Source: CAYQJS01 sp964417895
GTDB lineage: Bacteria > Chloroflexota > UBA6077 > SHYK01
DNA: 64,000 bases
Assembly: GCA_964417895.1 (NCBI GenBank)
Contig: CAYQJS010000016.1
Location: 28,384 to 92,383 of the forward strand
Reading direction: 5' to 3'
Part shown: one piece after another, positions 1-8,111 of the stretch
How the letters are laid out: each line of letters opens with the position of its first letter
How positions within the stretch are numbered: the first letter of the stretch is position 1
Notes under the pieces: generated by a model
Database searches by the model: none
What the model saw: only the letters and a program-made list of their open reading frames with translations
What the model was told of the DNA's origin: nothing
Position numbers and translations under genes: made by a program

Positions 1-99
1 GCTCTCACTCCTGCCAACTTCGAGGACATGATGCGCGCCCTGGACGCCGTTGTGGCTGCAACGGGGAGGCGACTAGCCAAGGCACCAGCCACCGTCTAG
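1..99 (+). CDS. C-terminal end of probable DAHP synthase (partial)
   Basis: An open frame enters from the left edge and stops with TAG at 97-99, giving 32 residues that contain LTPANFEDMMRALDAVV and then a short tail. The pattern (LTP, a hydrophobic helix, VVAATGR) resembles the C-terminus of type I 3-deoxy-7-phosphoheptulonate synthases, the first enzyme of the shikimate pathway, and the genes that follow are aroA, aroE, aroKB and aroQ. The identification rests on a short tail plus context, so another aromatic-pathway enzyme is possible. Confidence 0.5.
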   Translation, partial: ALTPANFEDMMRALDAVVAATGRRLAKAPATV

Positions 100-131
100 C
101 GGGGTCAGTTATGGATGTCGGGATCACGGTC

Positions 132-218
132 ACCCCCACCCCAACCCTCCCCCGTCGAGGGGGAGGGGGACGAGAGCTGGTTCCCTCCCCCCTTGAGGGG
201 GAGGGCTAGGGAGGGGGT
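132..218. repeat. C-rich/G-rich palindromic border repeat
   Basis: Two consecutive palindromes of the CCCTCCCCC / GGGGGAGGG type fill the gap before aroA. Related elements recur at many other gene borders in this window. They can fold into strong hairpins in RNA. Whether they act as terminators or are only REP-like genomic repeats cannot be told from sequence. Confidence 0.75.
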
Positions 219-226
219 AAACGCCC

Positions 227-1558
227 ATGGGAACCAACCCACTAGACGTCGACCCGACCGCTGCTGGAGCCGTGCGGACCGTCCGCCGCCCGCGGGCTTT
301 GCGCGGCTCAGTGAGCGTGCCTGGCGACAAGTCCATCTCGCACCGCGCCATCCTTCACAACGCCATCGCCCAGGGCACAGCCCGGCTCGAGAATCTTGGC
401 CCAGGCGATGACGTGCGAACGTCGGCGGCTTGCATCCGCGCGCTGGGGGTCGACGTCGAGGAGATCGACCGCTGCACGTACCTGGTCCAGGGTCGCGGCC
501 TCCTCGGTCTCGCCGAGCCGGACGACATCCTCGATGCGGGGAACTCCGGAACCACCGCGCGGCTGCTGGCGGGGATCCTCGCAGGTCAGTCTTTCCTCTC
601 CATTCTCACTGGTGACGAGTCGCTTCGATCGCGCCCCATGGACCGAGTGATCGATCCGTTGCGGGCGATGGGGGCCGAGGCGCTCGGTCGCCGTGGCGAT
701 GACTATCTGCCGATGGCAATCCGCGGGGGACAACTGAGAGGCATCGACTACACGCTTCCGGTTGCCAGCGCCCAGGTCAAATCATGCCTGCTCCTGGCGG
801 GAGCCTTCGCTGCGGGGGTCACCCACCTGCGTGAGCCAGCTGCCTCGCGCGATCATACCGAGCGGCTGCTTGCCGCCCAGGGCGCGGACATCACGGTCGA
901 TGGCCTCGACATCGTCGTTCGGGGGGGCCGGGAGCTCCGGGCCGTAGACATCACCGTTCCCGGCGACACGTCGGCGGCTGCGTTCTGGGTGGTTGCAGCC
1001 TGCATTCACCCCGATGCCGAGATCACCGTGACGAACATCGGTCTCAGCGAAGGACGCACCGGCCTGCTGGACGTCCTTCAGGAGATGGGAGCGGACGTCC
1101 AGGTTGAGAACCGCCGCCTGGTGGGCGGCGAGCCGGTGGGCGATGTCACTGCACGGTCGTCGCGCCTGCACGGCGTGGCCGTCGGCGGTGATCGCATCCC
1201 ACGGCTCATCGATGAAGCGCCTATCCTCGCGGTGGCGGCCTGCTTTGCGGAAGGAGCCACCGTCATCTCAGACGCCCAGGAGTTGCGCTACAAGGAGTCG
1301 GACCGCATCAGCGTCGTGGCGGAAGAGCTAACGAAGCTGGGCGCGGAGATCGACGAGCGGCCGGATGGCATGGTGATCGCTGGCGCGCGAAGGCTGGCAG
1401 GGGGCGTAGGCGACAGCCATAAAGACCACCGTATGGCCATGGCTCTCGCCGTCGCCGGCCTGGTGAGCGAAGAGCCGGTATCGGTCGGTCAGGCTCGGTC
1501 GGTGACCATCTCGTATCCGGGATTCTGGGACGACCTGGAGCGGCTCTCGCGGGCCTGA
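227..1558 (+). CDS. aroA: 3-phosphoshikimate 1-carboxyvinyltransferase (EPSP synthase)
   Basis: Cytoplasmic enzyme that joins shikimate-3-phosphate and phosphoenolpyruvate to make EPSP, the sixth step of chorismate synthesis. The 443-residue product has the usual length. Visible signatures are GDKSISHRAIL near residue 38 (substrate-binding Lys/Ser/Arg), LDAGNSGTTARLLAG near 105, ASAQVKSCLLLAG near 182, and KESDRI plus DHRMAM towards the C-terminus. The ATG at 227 follows the repeat and leaves a roughly 25-residue extension before the first conserved strand, so a somewhat later start is possible. aroE begins two bases after the stop, so the genes are very likely co-transcribed. Confidence 0.96.
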   Translation: MGTNPLDVDPTAAGAVRTVRRPRALRGSVSVPGDKSISHRAILHNAIAQGTARLENLGPGDDVRTSAACIRALGVDVEEIDRCTYLVQGRGLLGLAEPDDILDAGNSGTTARLLAGILAGQSFLSILTGDESLRSRPMDRVIDPLRAMGAEALGRRGDDYLPMAIRGGQLRGIDYTLPVASAQVKSCLLLAGAFAAGVTHLREPAASRDHTERLLAAQGADITVDGLDIVVRGGRELRAVDITVPGDTSAAAFWVVAACIHPDAEITVTNIGLSEGRTGLLDVLQEMGADVQVENRRLVGGEPVGDVTARSSRLHGVAVGGDRIPRLIDEAPILAVAACFAEGATVISDAQELRYKESDRISVVAEELTKLGAEIDERPDGMVIAGARRLAGGVGDSHKDHRMAMALAVAGLVSEEPVSVGQARSVTISYPGFWDDLERLSRA

Positions 1559-1559
1559 C

Positions 1560-2405
1560 ATGACCTCCTACGCGTACGTGATTGGCAACCCCATCGGCCA
1601 TTCCCTCTCCCCGCACATCCATAACGCGGCGTTCGCGGCGCTGGGCATCGACGCGGTGTATGAGGCTGTCCAGGTGCTGCCCGTCGACCTGGGCCGATGG
1701 ATATCCGGCGCCCGGAGACCAGACGTGCTGGGCTTCAGCGTGACCGTGCCCCACAAGGAGGCTGTCGCTGAGCACCTCGACGCTATCGAGGGGGATGCGC
1801 GGCTCGCTGGCGCCGTCAACTGCGTAACCACCGGGGAGCGGCTCGTGGGGACGAACACCGATACGCTGGGATTTCGTCGCTCGCTGGCAGAAGAGGCAGG
1901 GACAGCGCTGCGGGGGCGGCGCGTCGTGCTTCTGGGCGCGGGAGGCGCTGCCCGGGCGCTCGCCGTCGTGGCACTGCAAGACGGTGCGCAGTCGCTCACC
2001 GTGGCCAATCGGACCGCCGATCGCGCGGCGCGTCTGCTCGCCGACCTCCAGCCGATTGTGACCTCGACGCGGGTCGCCGCCACCGGGCTCGCTGGCCCGC
2101 AGCTCACCAGCGCCCTTGAGGAGGCAGACGTGGTGGTGAACGCCACGTCGGTTGGTCTCATTCCGGGGGATTTGCCCATCGACGCCGGGCCGATCCGGGT
2201 AGAGGGGCTCGTCGTAGACATTATCTATAATCCGCGTGAGACGGCCTTCTTGCACGCGGCCCGCCAGTTGGGAAATCCGGTTCTCGGTGGGCTCGGCATG
2301 CTCGTATACCAGGCGGCCGCCGCCTTCCAGTTCTGGACCGGCGTCGATCCACCCGTCCAGATCATGCGCACGGCCGCCGAACGGGCGCTCGGGAGCACAG
2401 TATGA
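1560..2405 (+). CDS. aroE: Shikimate dehydrogenase
   Basis: NADPH-dependent reduction of 3-dehydroshikimate to shikimate. The 281-residue protein opens with the substrate-binding motif YVIGNPIGHSLSPHIHN, contains TVPHKEAV with the catalytic Lys near residue 66, NTDTLGF, and a Rossmann fold marked by LLGAGGAARALAV near 127 followed by VANRT. The GLGMLVYQAA block near the C-terminus is also typical. Its ATG lies two bases after the aroA stop, and its stop overlaps the start of the next gene in an ATGA junction, which suggests translational coupling. Confidence 0.96.
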   Translation: MTSYAYVIGNPIGHSLSPHIHNAAFAALGIDAVYEAVQVLPVDLGRWISGARRPDVLGFSVTVPHKEAVAEHLDAIEGDARLAGAVNCVTTGERLVGTNTDTLGFRRSLAEEAGTALRGRRVVLLGAGGAARALAVVALQDGAQSLTVANRTADRAARLLADLQPIVTSTRVAATGLAGPQLTSALEEADVVVNATSVGLIPGDLPIDAGPIRVEGLVVDIIYNPRETAFLHAARQLGNPVLGGLGMLVYQAAAAFQFWTGVDPPVQIMRTAAERALGSTV

Positions 2406-4027
2406 ACAGCGGGCCACCAGGGGCCGGTATGCGACCAATCTTCCTCGTTGGGTTGAGCGGAAGCGGCAAGAGCACGATTGGACCCCTCCTAGCTGATCGG
2501 CTCAGCGTCCCATTCGTCGATACCGACGCCGAGGTGGAGCGCAGAGCGGGGCGCAGCGTCCAGGAGATATTCGGATCGGTCGGTGAGGCCGGCTTCCGTG
2601 ATCTGGAGCGCGGTGCGCTCCTGGAAACATGCGCGGCCGGGGCCGCTGTCATCGCCACCGGGGGCGGCGCTCCTGTTGACCATGCAAACCGACGGGCCAT
2701 GGCGGAAGCCGGCTTCGTCATCTGGCTCGATGCTCAGACCGAGGTGCTGGCGAACCGCGCGGGCGCAAGCGGTCGGCCGCTGCTCGCGGGCGAGGCGGTT
2801 GTGGCCCTCGAGCGTTTGCGGAATGAGCGCCTGGCAGCGTACGCCCAGTCGCACCTGCGCGTGGACACGTCAGCGCGTGCTCCACGAGACGTGGCAGACG
2901 TCATCGCCGGCGCTCTGCCCGCTCTGGGCCGCTTCGACACGGTCTGGGTGCGAACCCCGAGCCAGACCTACCCTGTCCACGTGGGCGCCGGTCTGCTCGA
3001 CGCTGCCGGCGCGCTCCTGAGCGCCCAGGGCCTCAATGGACCCTACCGAGTCATCGCCGATGAGCGGGTCGAGCAGCTCTACGGCGACAGGCTTCGACGC
3101 TCGCTGGCGGGGCGCCAACACACCTGGTATCGCGTGCCGGCAGGGGAAGAGCACAAGACCCTCGAGCAGGTCAGGGCGTTGTACGATGCGCTGCTCGCCG
3201 ACCGGCCCGAGCGAGGCGACCTGATCATCGCGTTGGGCGGGGGCGTGATCGGCGACGTCGCCGGGTTCGTGGCGGCCACCCTCCTTCGCGGGCTGCGCTT
3301 CGTCCAGATCCCCACGACGCTCCTTGCGCAGGTTGACTCCAGCGTCGGCGGCAAGGTCGGCGTCGACCACCCGAGCGGGAAAAACCTCGTCGGCGCCTTT
3401 CACCAGCCGACGCTCGTACTAGCCGACATGGACGTGCTGCGGACCCTCCCGGCGCGAGAAGTCGCTGCGGGATGGGCGGAAGTCGTCAAGATCGCCGTGG
3501 TGCAGGACGCAGATCTGTTCGCAGAGCTCGAACGCTCGGCCGACGGTCTCGCGGCCCTGGACCCGGAGGCCACGAAAGGTGCCATCCGACGCGCTATCGA
3601 GCTGAAGGCGGCCGTGGTGGAGCAGGACGAGCGTGAAACCCTGGGCTTACGCGCCGTGTTGAACTACGGCCACACCCTTGGGCATGCCATCGAGGCGGCG
3701 AGCGGCTATTCCGCGTACCTCCACGGGGAAGCCGTAGCCATCGGAATGGCGGGAGCGGGCCACATCGCGCAGCGCATGGGGCTGCATCCCTCCACAGCCG
3801 TGGAGCGCCAAGCCCGGCTCTTGCGGCGCCTCGAGCTGCCGCAACGATGCGAGGGTCTCTCCCGCGATGCGCTTGTGGCCGGTCTGGGGCTCGACAAGAA
3901 GCGGGCCGACGGTCGGACGACGTGGATTCTGCCCAATGAGCTTGGGCACGTGCTGGTCTCAGCCGACGTCCCAGAGGCGTACGTCGCGGAGGCCATCGAC
4001 CTGGTCCTCAGCTCAGCTGCCTGGTGA
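2402..4027 (+). CDS. aroKB: Fused shikimate kinase - 3-dehydroquinate synthase
   Basis: A single 541-residue reading frame carries two pathway enzymes. Residues about 10-170 are shikimate kinase: Walker A GLSGSGKST, the DTDAEVERR substrate motif, GGGAPV and the lid arginines (ASGRPLL). Residues about 185-541 are 3-dehydroquinate synthase: the NAD-binding GGGVIGDVAGFVAATLLRG, QVDSSVGGKVGVDHP with active-site lysines, and the metal-ligand regions NYGHTLGHAIE and HGEAVAIGM. The enzymes catalyse non-adjacent steps (AroB is step 2, AroK step 5), so the fusion more likely serves stoichiometry than direct channelling; that is inference. It overlaps aroE by 4 bases. Confidence 0.95.
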   Translation: MNSGPPGAGMRPIFLVGLSGSGKSTIGPLLADRLSVPFVDTDAEVERRAGRSVQEIFGSVGEAGFRDLERGALLETCAAGAAVIATGGGAPVDHANRRAMAEAGFVIWLDAQTEVLANRAGASGRPLLAGEAVVALERLRNERLAAYAQSHLRVDTSARAPRDVADVIAGALPALGRFDTVWVRTPSQTYPVHVGAGLLDAAGALLSAQGLNGPYRVIADERVEQLYGDRLRRSLAGRQHTWYRVPAGEEHKTLEQVRALYDALLADRPERGDLIIALGGGVIGDVAGFVAATLLRGLRFVQIPTTLLAQVDSSVGGKVGVDHPSGKNLVGAFHQPTLVLADMDVLRTLPAREVAAGWAEVVKIAVVQDADLFAELERSADGLAALDPEATKGAIRRAIELKAAVVEQDERETLGLRAVLNYGHTLGHAIEAASGYSAYLHGEAVAIGMAGAGHIAQRMGLHPSTAVERQARLLRRLELPQRCEGLSRDALVAGLGLDKKRADGRTTWILPNELGHVLVSADVPEAYVAEAIDLVLSSAAW

Positions 4028-4034
4028 ACGTACT

Positions 4035-4475
4035 TTGACTAGCGTTCTCGTCCTTCACGGCCCAAACCTGGCTAGACTTGGGCAACGCCAACCAGAAATC
4101 TACGGCACCACGACGCTCGCAGAGATCAACGCTTCGCTGGCGAGTGCGGCGGCGGAGTGGGGCTGGGAGATCACAATCTTCCAGTCAAATAGTGAGGGAG
4201 CAATCATCGACGTGATCGAAGAGCGCGCCCGCGAGACCGACGGGGTGCTCGTGAATCCGGGGACGCTCAGCCATTACGGGTTAGCGTTGCGCGACGCGCT
4301 CGCCGCTCTGACGGTGCCAGTCGTCGAGGTGCATCTGTCGAACATCCATGCGCGGGAACCGTGGCGCCACTCCTCCGTGACCGCGGAGGTGGCGCGCGGC
4401 CTGATCGCTGGCTTCGGCTGGCGCTCCTACCTCCTGGGGCTCGAAGCGCTCCACGGCATTCTGAGCGAATCATGA
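4035..4475 (+). CDS. aroQ: Type II 3-dehydroquinate dehydratase
   Basis: Dehydrates 3-dehydroquinate in the third step of the shikimate pathway. The product is 146 residues, the normal size for the dodecameric type II enzyme. Signatures: VLVLHGPNLARLGQRQPEIYG at the N-terminus with the catalytic Tyr, QSNSEGAIIDVI with the Arg/Glu loop partner region, NPGTLSHYGLALRDAL, and EVHLSNIHAREPWRHSS with the catalytic His. I place the start at TTG 4035, seven bases after the aroKB stop, because it fits the family N-terminus exactly; a longer open frame reaches back into aroKB but would add unrelated residues. The stop overlaps the next ATG. Confidence 0.93.
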   Translation: MTSVLVLHGPNLARLGQRQPEIYGTTTLAEINASLASAAAEWGWEITIFQSNSEGAIIDVIEERARETDGVLVNPGTLSHYGLALRDALAALTVPVVEVHLSNIHAREPWRHSSVTAEVARGLIAGFGWRSYLLGLEALHGILSES

Positions 4476-5836
4476 TGGGGGCCTCCCGCCGACCGCCTCT
4501 TCTGATCGCGCTAGCAATCACATCGTGCCTCGTGTACTTCGCCTACGTTGGGGTCGGTCTCGCCCTCGGAATGACGTACGTCACCGGCGCGGCCGAGAAG
4601 ATCGCTGCTCTCCCGAGAGCCCAGGGCATCATCGATCCAGCAGGCGGCCTCTCAATCGCATCCATCTCAATCCCCTTCGTCTCGGGAGCACCGGTCGTGC
4701 TCAACCCACTGGATTTGTTCCCGACCTGGCCGGGCACCGAACGCATCAACGTGCTCCTCCTGGGAGTGGACCAGCGGCCTGAGGAGCGAGTGATCGGCAC
4801 GCCGACAAGGTCAGATACGCTTATGGTCATCTCCATAGATCCGGTTCTCAAGACCGGCACGATGATCTCGTTTCCTCGGGATCTCTGGGTGGCTATTCCC
4901 GGGTTCGGGGAGGAGCGAATCAACGCGGCCTACCGCTTTGGCGAGATCAATCGCGGCAGCGGCGGGGGACCCGCTCTCGCAGCGCGCACCATTGAGCAAA
5001 ACTTCAGCCTCCGCACTCCTTACTACGCCACAGTCGACTTCGCCGGGTTCCAGGAGATCATTAACACGCTGGGCGGAATCGTCATCGATTTGCGCCGGCC
5101 GCTCAAGGACGACGCCTACCCGACAGATGACTACGGGATCGAGCGCGTGTACTTCTCGCCGGGGCCCCAGCTCATGGATGGCGCGACGGCCCTCAAGTAC
5201 ACGCGCACGCGCCATGCCGACAGCGATTTCGGACGCATGGCGCGGCAGCAGCAGGTGCTCTTCGCGATTCGGGACCGTGCGCTCCGGTTGAACATGCTGC
5301 CCCGCGTCCCCCAGCTGATGGATCAGGGACTCCGGGCGGTCCAGACCAACCTTACGCCCGTAGAACTGCTCGGCCTTGCGCGCCTGGCCGGGGAGATCGA
5401 GACGAGCGCTGTCGGCACCCTTGTCGTCGAAAACCAGCTCGTTACATCGATCACCGGGGCAGGGGGGGCCAGCCTCCAGGTGCCCAAACGCGAAGAGATC
5501 CGACGAGCCATCCGAAATGCTCTTGCTGACCCAGGGCTAGTGCGGGAGGCGGGCCGCGTCGAAATCGTGAGCAGCCCGACGTCGAGCCGCCTCGCTCAAC
5601 AGGTCGCCGATCGCCTCGCGGGGGAGGGCCTTCAGGTGGCCCGCCGCAGTGAAACCGGACTTGAGAGTGAAACAACAGCCGTCGCCCTGTTCGCCGAGAA
5701 GCCGCGCACGCTGGCCGTGACGCTCCGCGCCCTCGGTCTCGGAAGCGAAAAGGTGCGGGAAGCGCCGGCAGACGACGGGGCTCCCGACATCCGGGTGACA
5801 CTTGGTCCCGACTTTCAGCTGCCCGCCTCGTCCTGA
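4472..5836 (+). CDS. LytR-CpsA-Psr (LCP) family wall-polymer transferase with LytR_C domain
   Basis: LCP proteins move lipid-linked glycopolymers onto peptidoglycan outside the membrane. The 454-residue product has an N-terminal membrane anchor (LLIALAITSCLVYFAYVGVG, about residues 9-28), then the LCP catalytic domain with INVLLLGVDQR, SDTLMVISIDP, FPRDLWVAIPG and the ALKYTRTRHADSDFGR block whose arginines bind pyrophosphate. Residues about 360-450 form the LytR_C domain (VEIVSSPTSSRLAQQVADRL). The ATG at 4472 overlaps the aroQ stop (ATGA). Its presence agrees with a Gram-positive-type envelope and with the polysaccharide locus further on. Confidence 0.9.
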   Translation: MMGASRRPPLLIALAITSCLVYFAYVGVGLALGMTYVTGAAEKIAALPRAQGIIDPAGGLSIASISIPFVSGAPVVLNPLDLFPTWPGTERINVLLLGVDQRPEERVIGTPTRSDTLMVISIDPVLKTGTMISFPRDLWVAIPGFGEERINAAYRFGEINRGSGGGPALAARTIEQNFSLRTPYYATVDFAGFQEIINTLGGIVIDLRRPLKDDAYPTDDYGIERVYFSPGPQLMDGATALKYTRTRHADSDFGRMARQQQVLFAIRDRALRLNMLPRVPQLMDQGLRAVQTNLTPVELLGLARLAGEIETSAVGTLVVENQLVTSITGAGGASLQVPKREEIRRAIRNALADPGLVREAGRVEIVSSPTSSRLAQQVADRLAGEGLQVARRSETGLESETTAVALFAEKPRTLAVTLRALGLGSEKVREAPADDGAPDIRVTLGPDFQLPASS

Positions 5837-5854
5837 CCTTGCCGGGAGCTGCGC

Positions 5855-7168
5855 TCACGCGCTTCCGATCGTCGCACTCTCCGCCTCGAGCGCTCTCGCC
5901 ACGACCGGATGGCGTCGATTCAGCCGGAAGATGTTGATGTCGCGGTACTCGCCAGTGACCCGGTCGAGAATCGTCCGACTATCGGTCAGAAACATCCCGT
6001 CTTGAATGGCCCGGTCCACCAGCGCGGACAGGTCGGTGAGTGAGAGCGAGCCGATCCGTGCCTCCGCGGACCGATTGACGATGTAGTTGAAGGACATGAA
6101 CGGGCTTCCCTGCTCGAGAAGGTCCACAAAGCGCACGAGAGCGGCGAAAGCAGCCTCATCGACATCTTCGAGACGAGGTGGCGGAGCCCGACGGGAGGCT
6201 GGCGGGCCAGGGGCTCGCGATGGCGGCAGATCGGCGTCGCCGGCGCCCTCGGCTTCACGGACTTCGCTCTCCACTTCCTGGGGCGTCTCAGTCGCAAGTC
6301 CCGTCTCGATTTCTTCGTCGGGGAGGTAAACGCGGTCCGTGAGTCCGACCGTGTGGGTCTTCACCAGGCCGCGACGCTCCGCCTCCTTCATGAAGTCCTT
6401 GAACTTGGAAAACCCATACACCTGCTCGTCGAAGCTTCCCAGGCGAGTCGCCAGCAGCAGCTTGACCTGCGCAAAGACGTTCGGCCGCCGCTTCTCGCGC
6501 ACGTACCGCACGACCTCATCCAGGGCGCGCAAGGCCTCGTCCAGAGGTGGAGCCGTCGGCCGGGCCGCGGCCCGGGGAACGGGTGGGTCAACGTCCACGT
6601 CGTAGGCGATGAACTGGTCGGCACTGCTCGTTAGCTGCCAGCTCGTGTTCCACGACGTCCCGATGATCACGACGCGTTTGCCTCGCGTTCGAAGCGTATT
6701 GACAAGGTGGATGAAATCGCCGTCGCCCGTCACGAAGACGAAGGTGCCGACTGTGGGGTTGAGCAGGGCGAACTCAACAACATCAACCGCCAGCTTGATG
6801 TCCACCGAGTTCTTGCGGCGTGGCAGGCCCCCAGTGGTCGAGTCTCCCGGACCGACGAATATCGTGGGAACGTAGATGGGCTCGATGCCTACCGAGTAGA
6901 GATCGTTCGGGTCGCGCAGATTCTGCCCTTCCTGCCAGTTCGCATACGCTTTCGCCGTCACCACGCGGCCAAAGCGGCCGGCGCTCTCTTTGAGGGCCTG
7001 GACATTCGGGAGGCGGTTGTCCCGAGGGGGGGGGTTTTTTTTGATCTCCCCCCAGCGGAAGATACGGGGTCTGGGGGGGGGGGGGGGGGGGGTTGGTGCC
7101 GTCAAACGAGGTCCTCCAAGAACGTTGGATGCGGAGTCCGTTCCGTCACACCCGACGCGAAGCGGCAA
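5855..7168 (-). CDS. NYN (PIN-like) nuclease domain plus OST-HTH/LOTUS protein, N-terminus damaged
   Basis: From about residue 55 onward the product reads as an NYN domain: VQALKESAGRFGRVVTAKAYANW, then NSVDIKLAVDVVEFA with a metal Asp, VFVTGDGDFIHLVNTLR with two more acidic residues, and RVVIIG. Residues about 215-290 and 330-430 look like two OST-HTH/LOTUS-type winged helices (VFAQVKLLLATRLGSFDE; FMSFNYIVNRSAEARIGS) joined by an acidic linker. NYN proteins are predicted RNases and LOTUS modules bind RNA. The first beta strand, which should carry the first catalytic Asp (pattern hhxDxxN), is replaced by a proline-rich stretch encoded by a 20-base C run, so the start and first about 50 residues are unreliable. 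Confidence 0.75.
   Translation of the reverse strand: MPLRVGCDGTDSASNVLGGPRLTAPTPPPPPPRPRIFRWGEIKKNPPPRDNRLPNVQALKESAGRFGRVVTAKAYANWQEGQNLRDPNDLYSVGIEPIYVPTIFVGPGDSTTGGLPRRKNSVDIKLAVDVVEFALLNPTVGTFVFVTGDGDFIHLVNTLRTRGKRVVIIGTSWNTSWQLTSSADQFIAYDVDVDPPVPRAAARPTAPPLDEALRALDEVVRYVREKRRPNVFAQVKLLLATRLGSFDEQVYGFSKFKDFMKEAERRGLVKTHTVGLTDRVYLPDEEIETGLATETPQEVESEVREAEGAGDADLPPSRAPGPPASRRAPPPRLEDVDEAAFAALVRFVDLLEQGSPFMSFNYIVNRSAEARIGSLSLTDLSALVDRAIQDGMFLTDSRTILDRVTGEYRDINIFRLNRRHPVVARALEAESATIGSA
7026..7092. repeat. Homopolymer cluster (G9, T8, G20)
   Basis: On the plus strand nine G are followed directly by eight T at 7026-7042, and twenty G run from 7073 to 7092. The cluster lies where the NYN gene should encode its first beta strand. 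It may be a sequencing/assembly artefact or a slippage-prone contingency tract. Confidence 0.9.
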
Positions 7169-7245
7169 TCCGCGATGGCAAGCATGAGTCGTTGGGCTAC
7201 GCGGACGACTCGAGATCTCCGCCAGGATTGTAAGCGAGCCGCCAC

Positions 7246-8064
7246 CTAGAAAACCGCCAGAATCTGGGCGGCGACACCCGTAGCGGCCAGTACACGGCCG
7301 ACGTACAGCGCGCGCGAGCTCAGGGCGAGCGCCACGGCGCAGTTGCAGCCGGTGATAACTGCCGCCACCAGCGCGTCAGGCTGCGCGGCGCCAGAGTGCG
7401 TTACGTCCCGTGCGAGCCCGAGGGTGCCCCCGAGCATGGCGGCCAGCAGGCAGACTCGCACCCACGCGTCCCACCCGCTTATCCGATCAAGCCAGCTGGC
7501 GCGAACTTTGGGGCCTTCGACTCGAGCAAAGGGTACGCCCTGGGCACGTTCGATCAGCTCAGCCTGAAACGCCCCGACCTCAGCCGGCGTCACGACGTGT
7601 GCCACACCCCTCGCCGCTACGGTTACTACAGATGCTGGGTTGGGTGTGGTGGCGCGCCAGACTGACGGGCCTTCACCGACGGACGTGAGAATCCCCACGA
7701 GGGCGCCAGGCCACAGCGCAGGGGGCGTCGCATCCCCAGGGCGGGCCCGCCGCACCGCCTCCACCTCCTCGTAGCGTAGGCGCGAGCGGGTGGGTCCATA
7801 GCGGATCTCCATGCCGCCCGCGTCCAGGACGTAGGCCAGTGTGACCAGCGACCACGTGCCCGCTACCGCAACGGCGAGGATCGCGGCCGCGAGGATGCTC
7901 AGGGCGGCGGCCAGGGCTCGCGTCGCCTGCGCGTCGGTCGTGACTGCCACACTCGCCGCTACGAGCAGACAGACTACAGCACTGACGCCGATCAGCCCTC
8001 CAACGAGGCCGCCGATTGACGGCGTGGGCGGCCACGGCGCGTCGAGCCTCGAAGAAGATCTCAC
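7246..8064 (-). CDS. Membrane protein with bacterial PH-like domain
   Basis: The 272-residue product has two N-terminal membrane helices (about residues 20-40 and 50-80), a soluble beta-rich middle section (about 85-165), and two C-terminal helices (about 205-225 and 240-270). The start of the middle section, GGMEIRYGPTRSRLRYEEVEAV, matches the opening of bacterial pleckstrin-homology domains, where a hydrophobic strand is followed by IRYG and the hxxxxIxxV strand. Function is unknown; such proteins are usually membrane-associated. It starts with GTG at 8064, only 47 bases from the divergent glycosyltransferase gene, so the two probably share a control region. Confidence 0.6.
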   Translation of the reverse strand: MRSSSRLDAPWPPTPSIGGLVGGLIGVSAVVCLLVAASVAVTTDAQATRALAAALSILAAAILAVAVAGTWSLVTLAYVLDAGGMEIRYGPTRSRLRYEEVEAVRRARPGDATPPALWPGALVGILTSVGEGPSVWRATTPNPASVVTVAARGVAHVVTPAEVGAFQAELIERAQGVPFARVEGPKVRASWLDRISGWDAWVRVCLLAAMLGGTLGLARDVTHSGAAQPDALVAAVITGCNCAVALALSSRALYVGRVLAATGVAAQILAVF

Positions 8065-8111
8065 GCCGGTTGTGGCCCACTGTACCGGCCCAGACTGTGT
8101 AGACTGGCCCC

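Noticed and set aside
1308..2438. Long minus-strand open frame opposite aroA and aroE (376 codons), and similar antisense frames elsewhere
   Set aside because: GC-rich codon bias creates long antisense frames; they show no motifs, cover strongly conserved genes and lack ribosome sites.
4361..4471. A longer N-terminus for the LCP protein
   Set aside because: It would overlap aroQ by 115 bases with arginine/proline-rich sequence; ATG 4472 gives a standard anchor and an ATGA junction.
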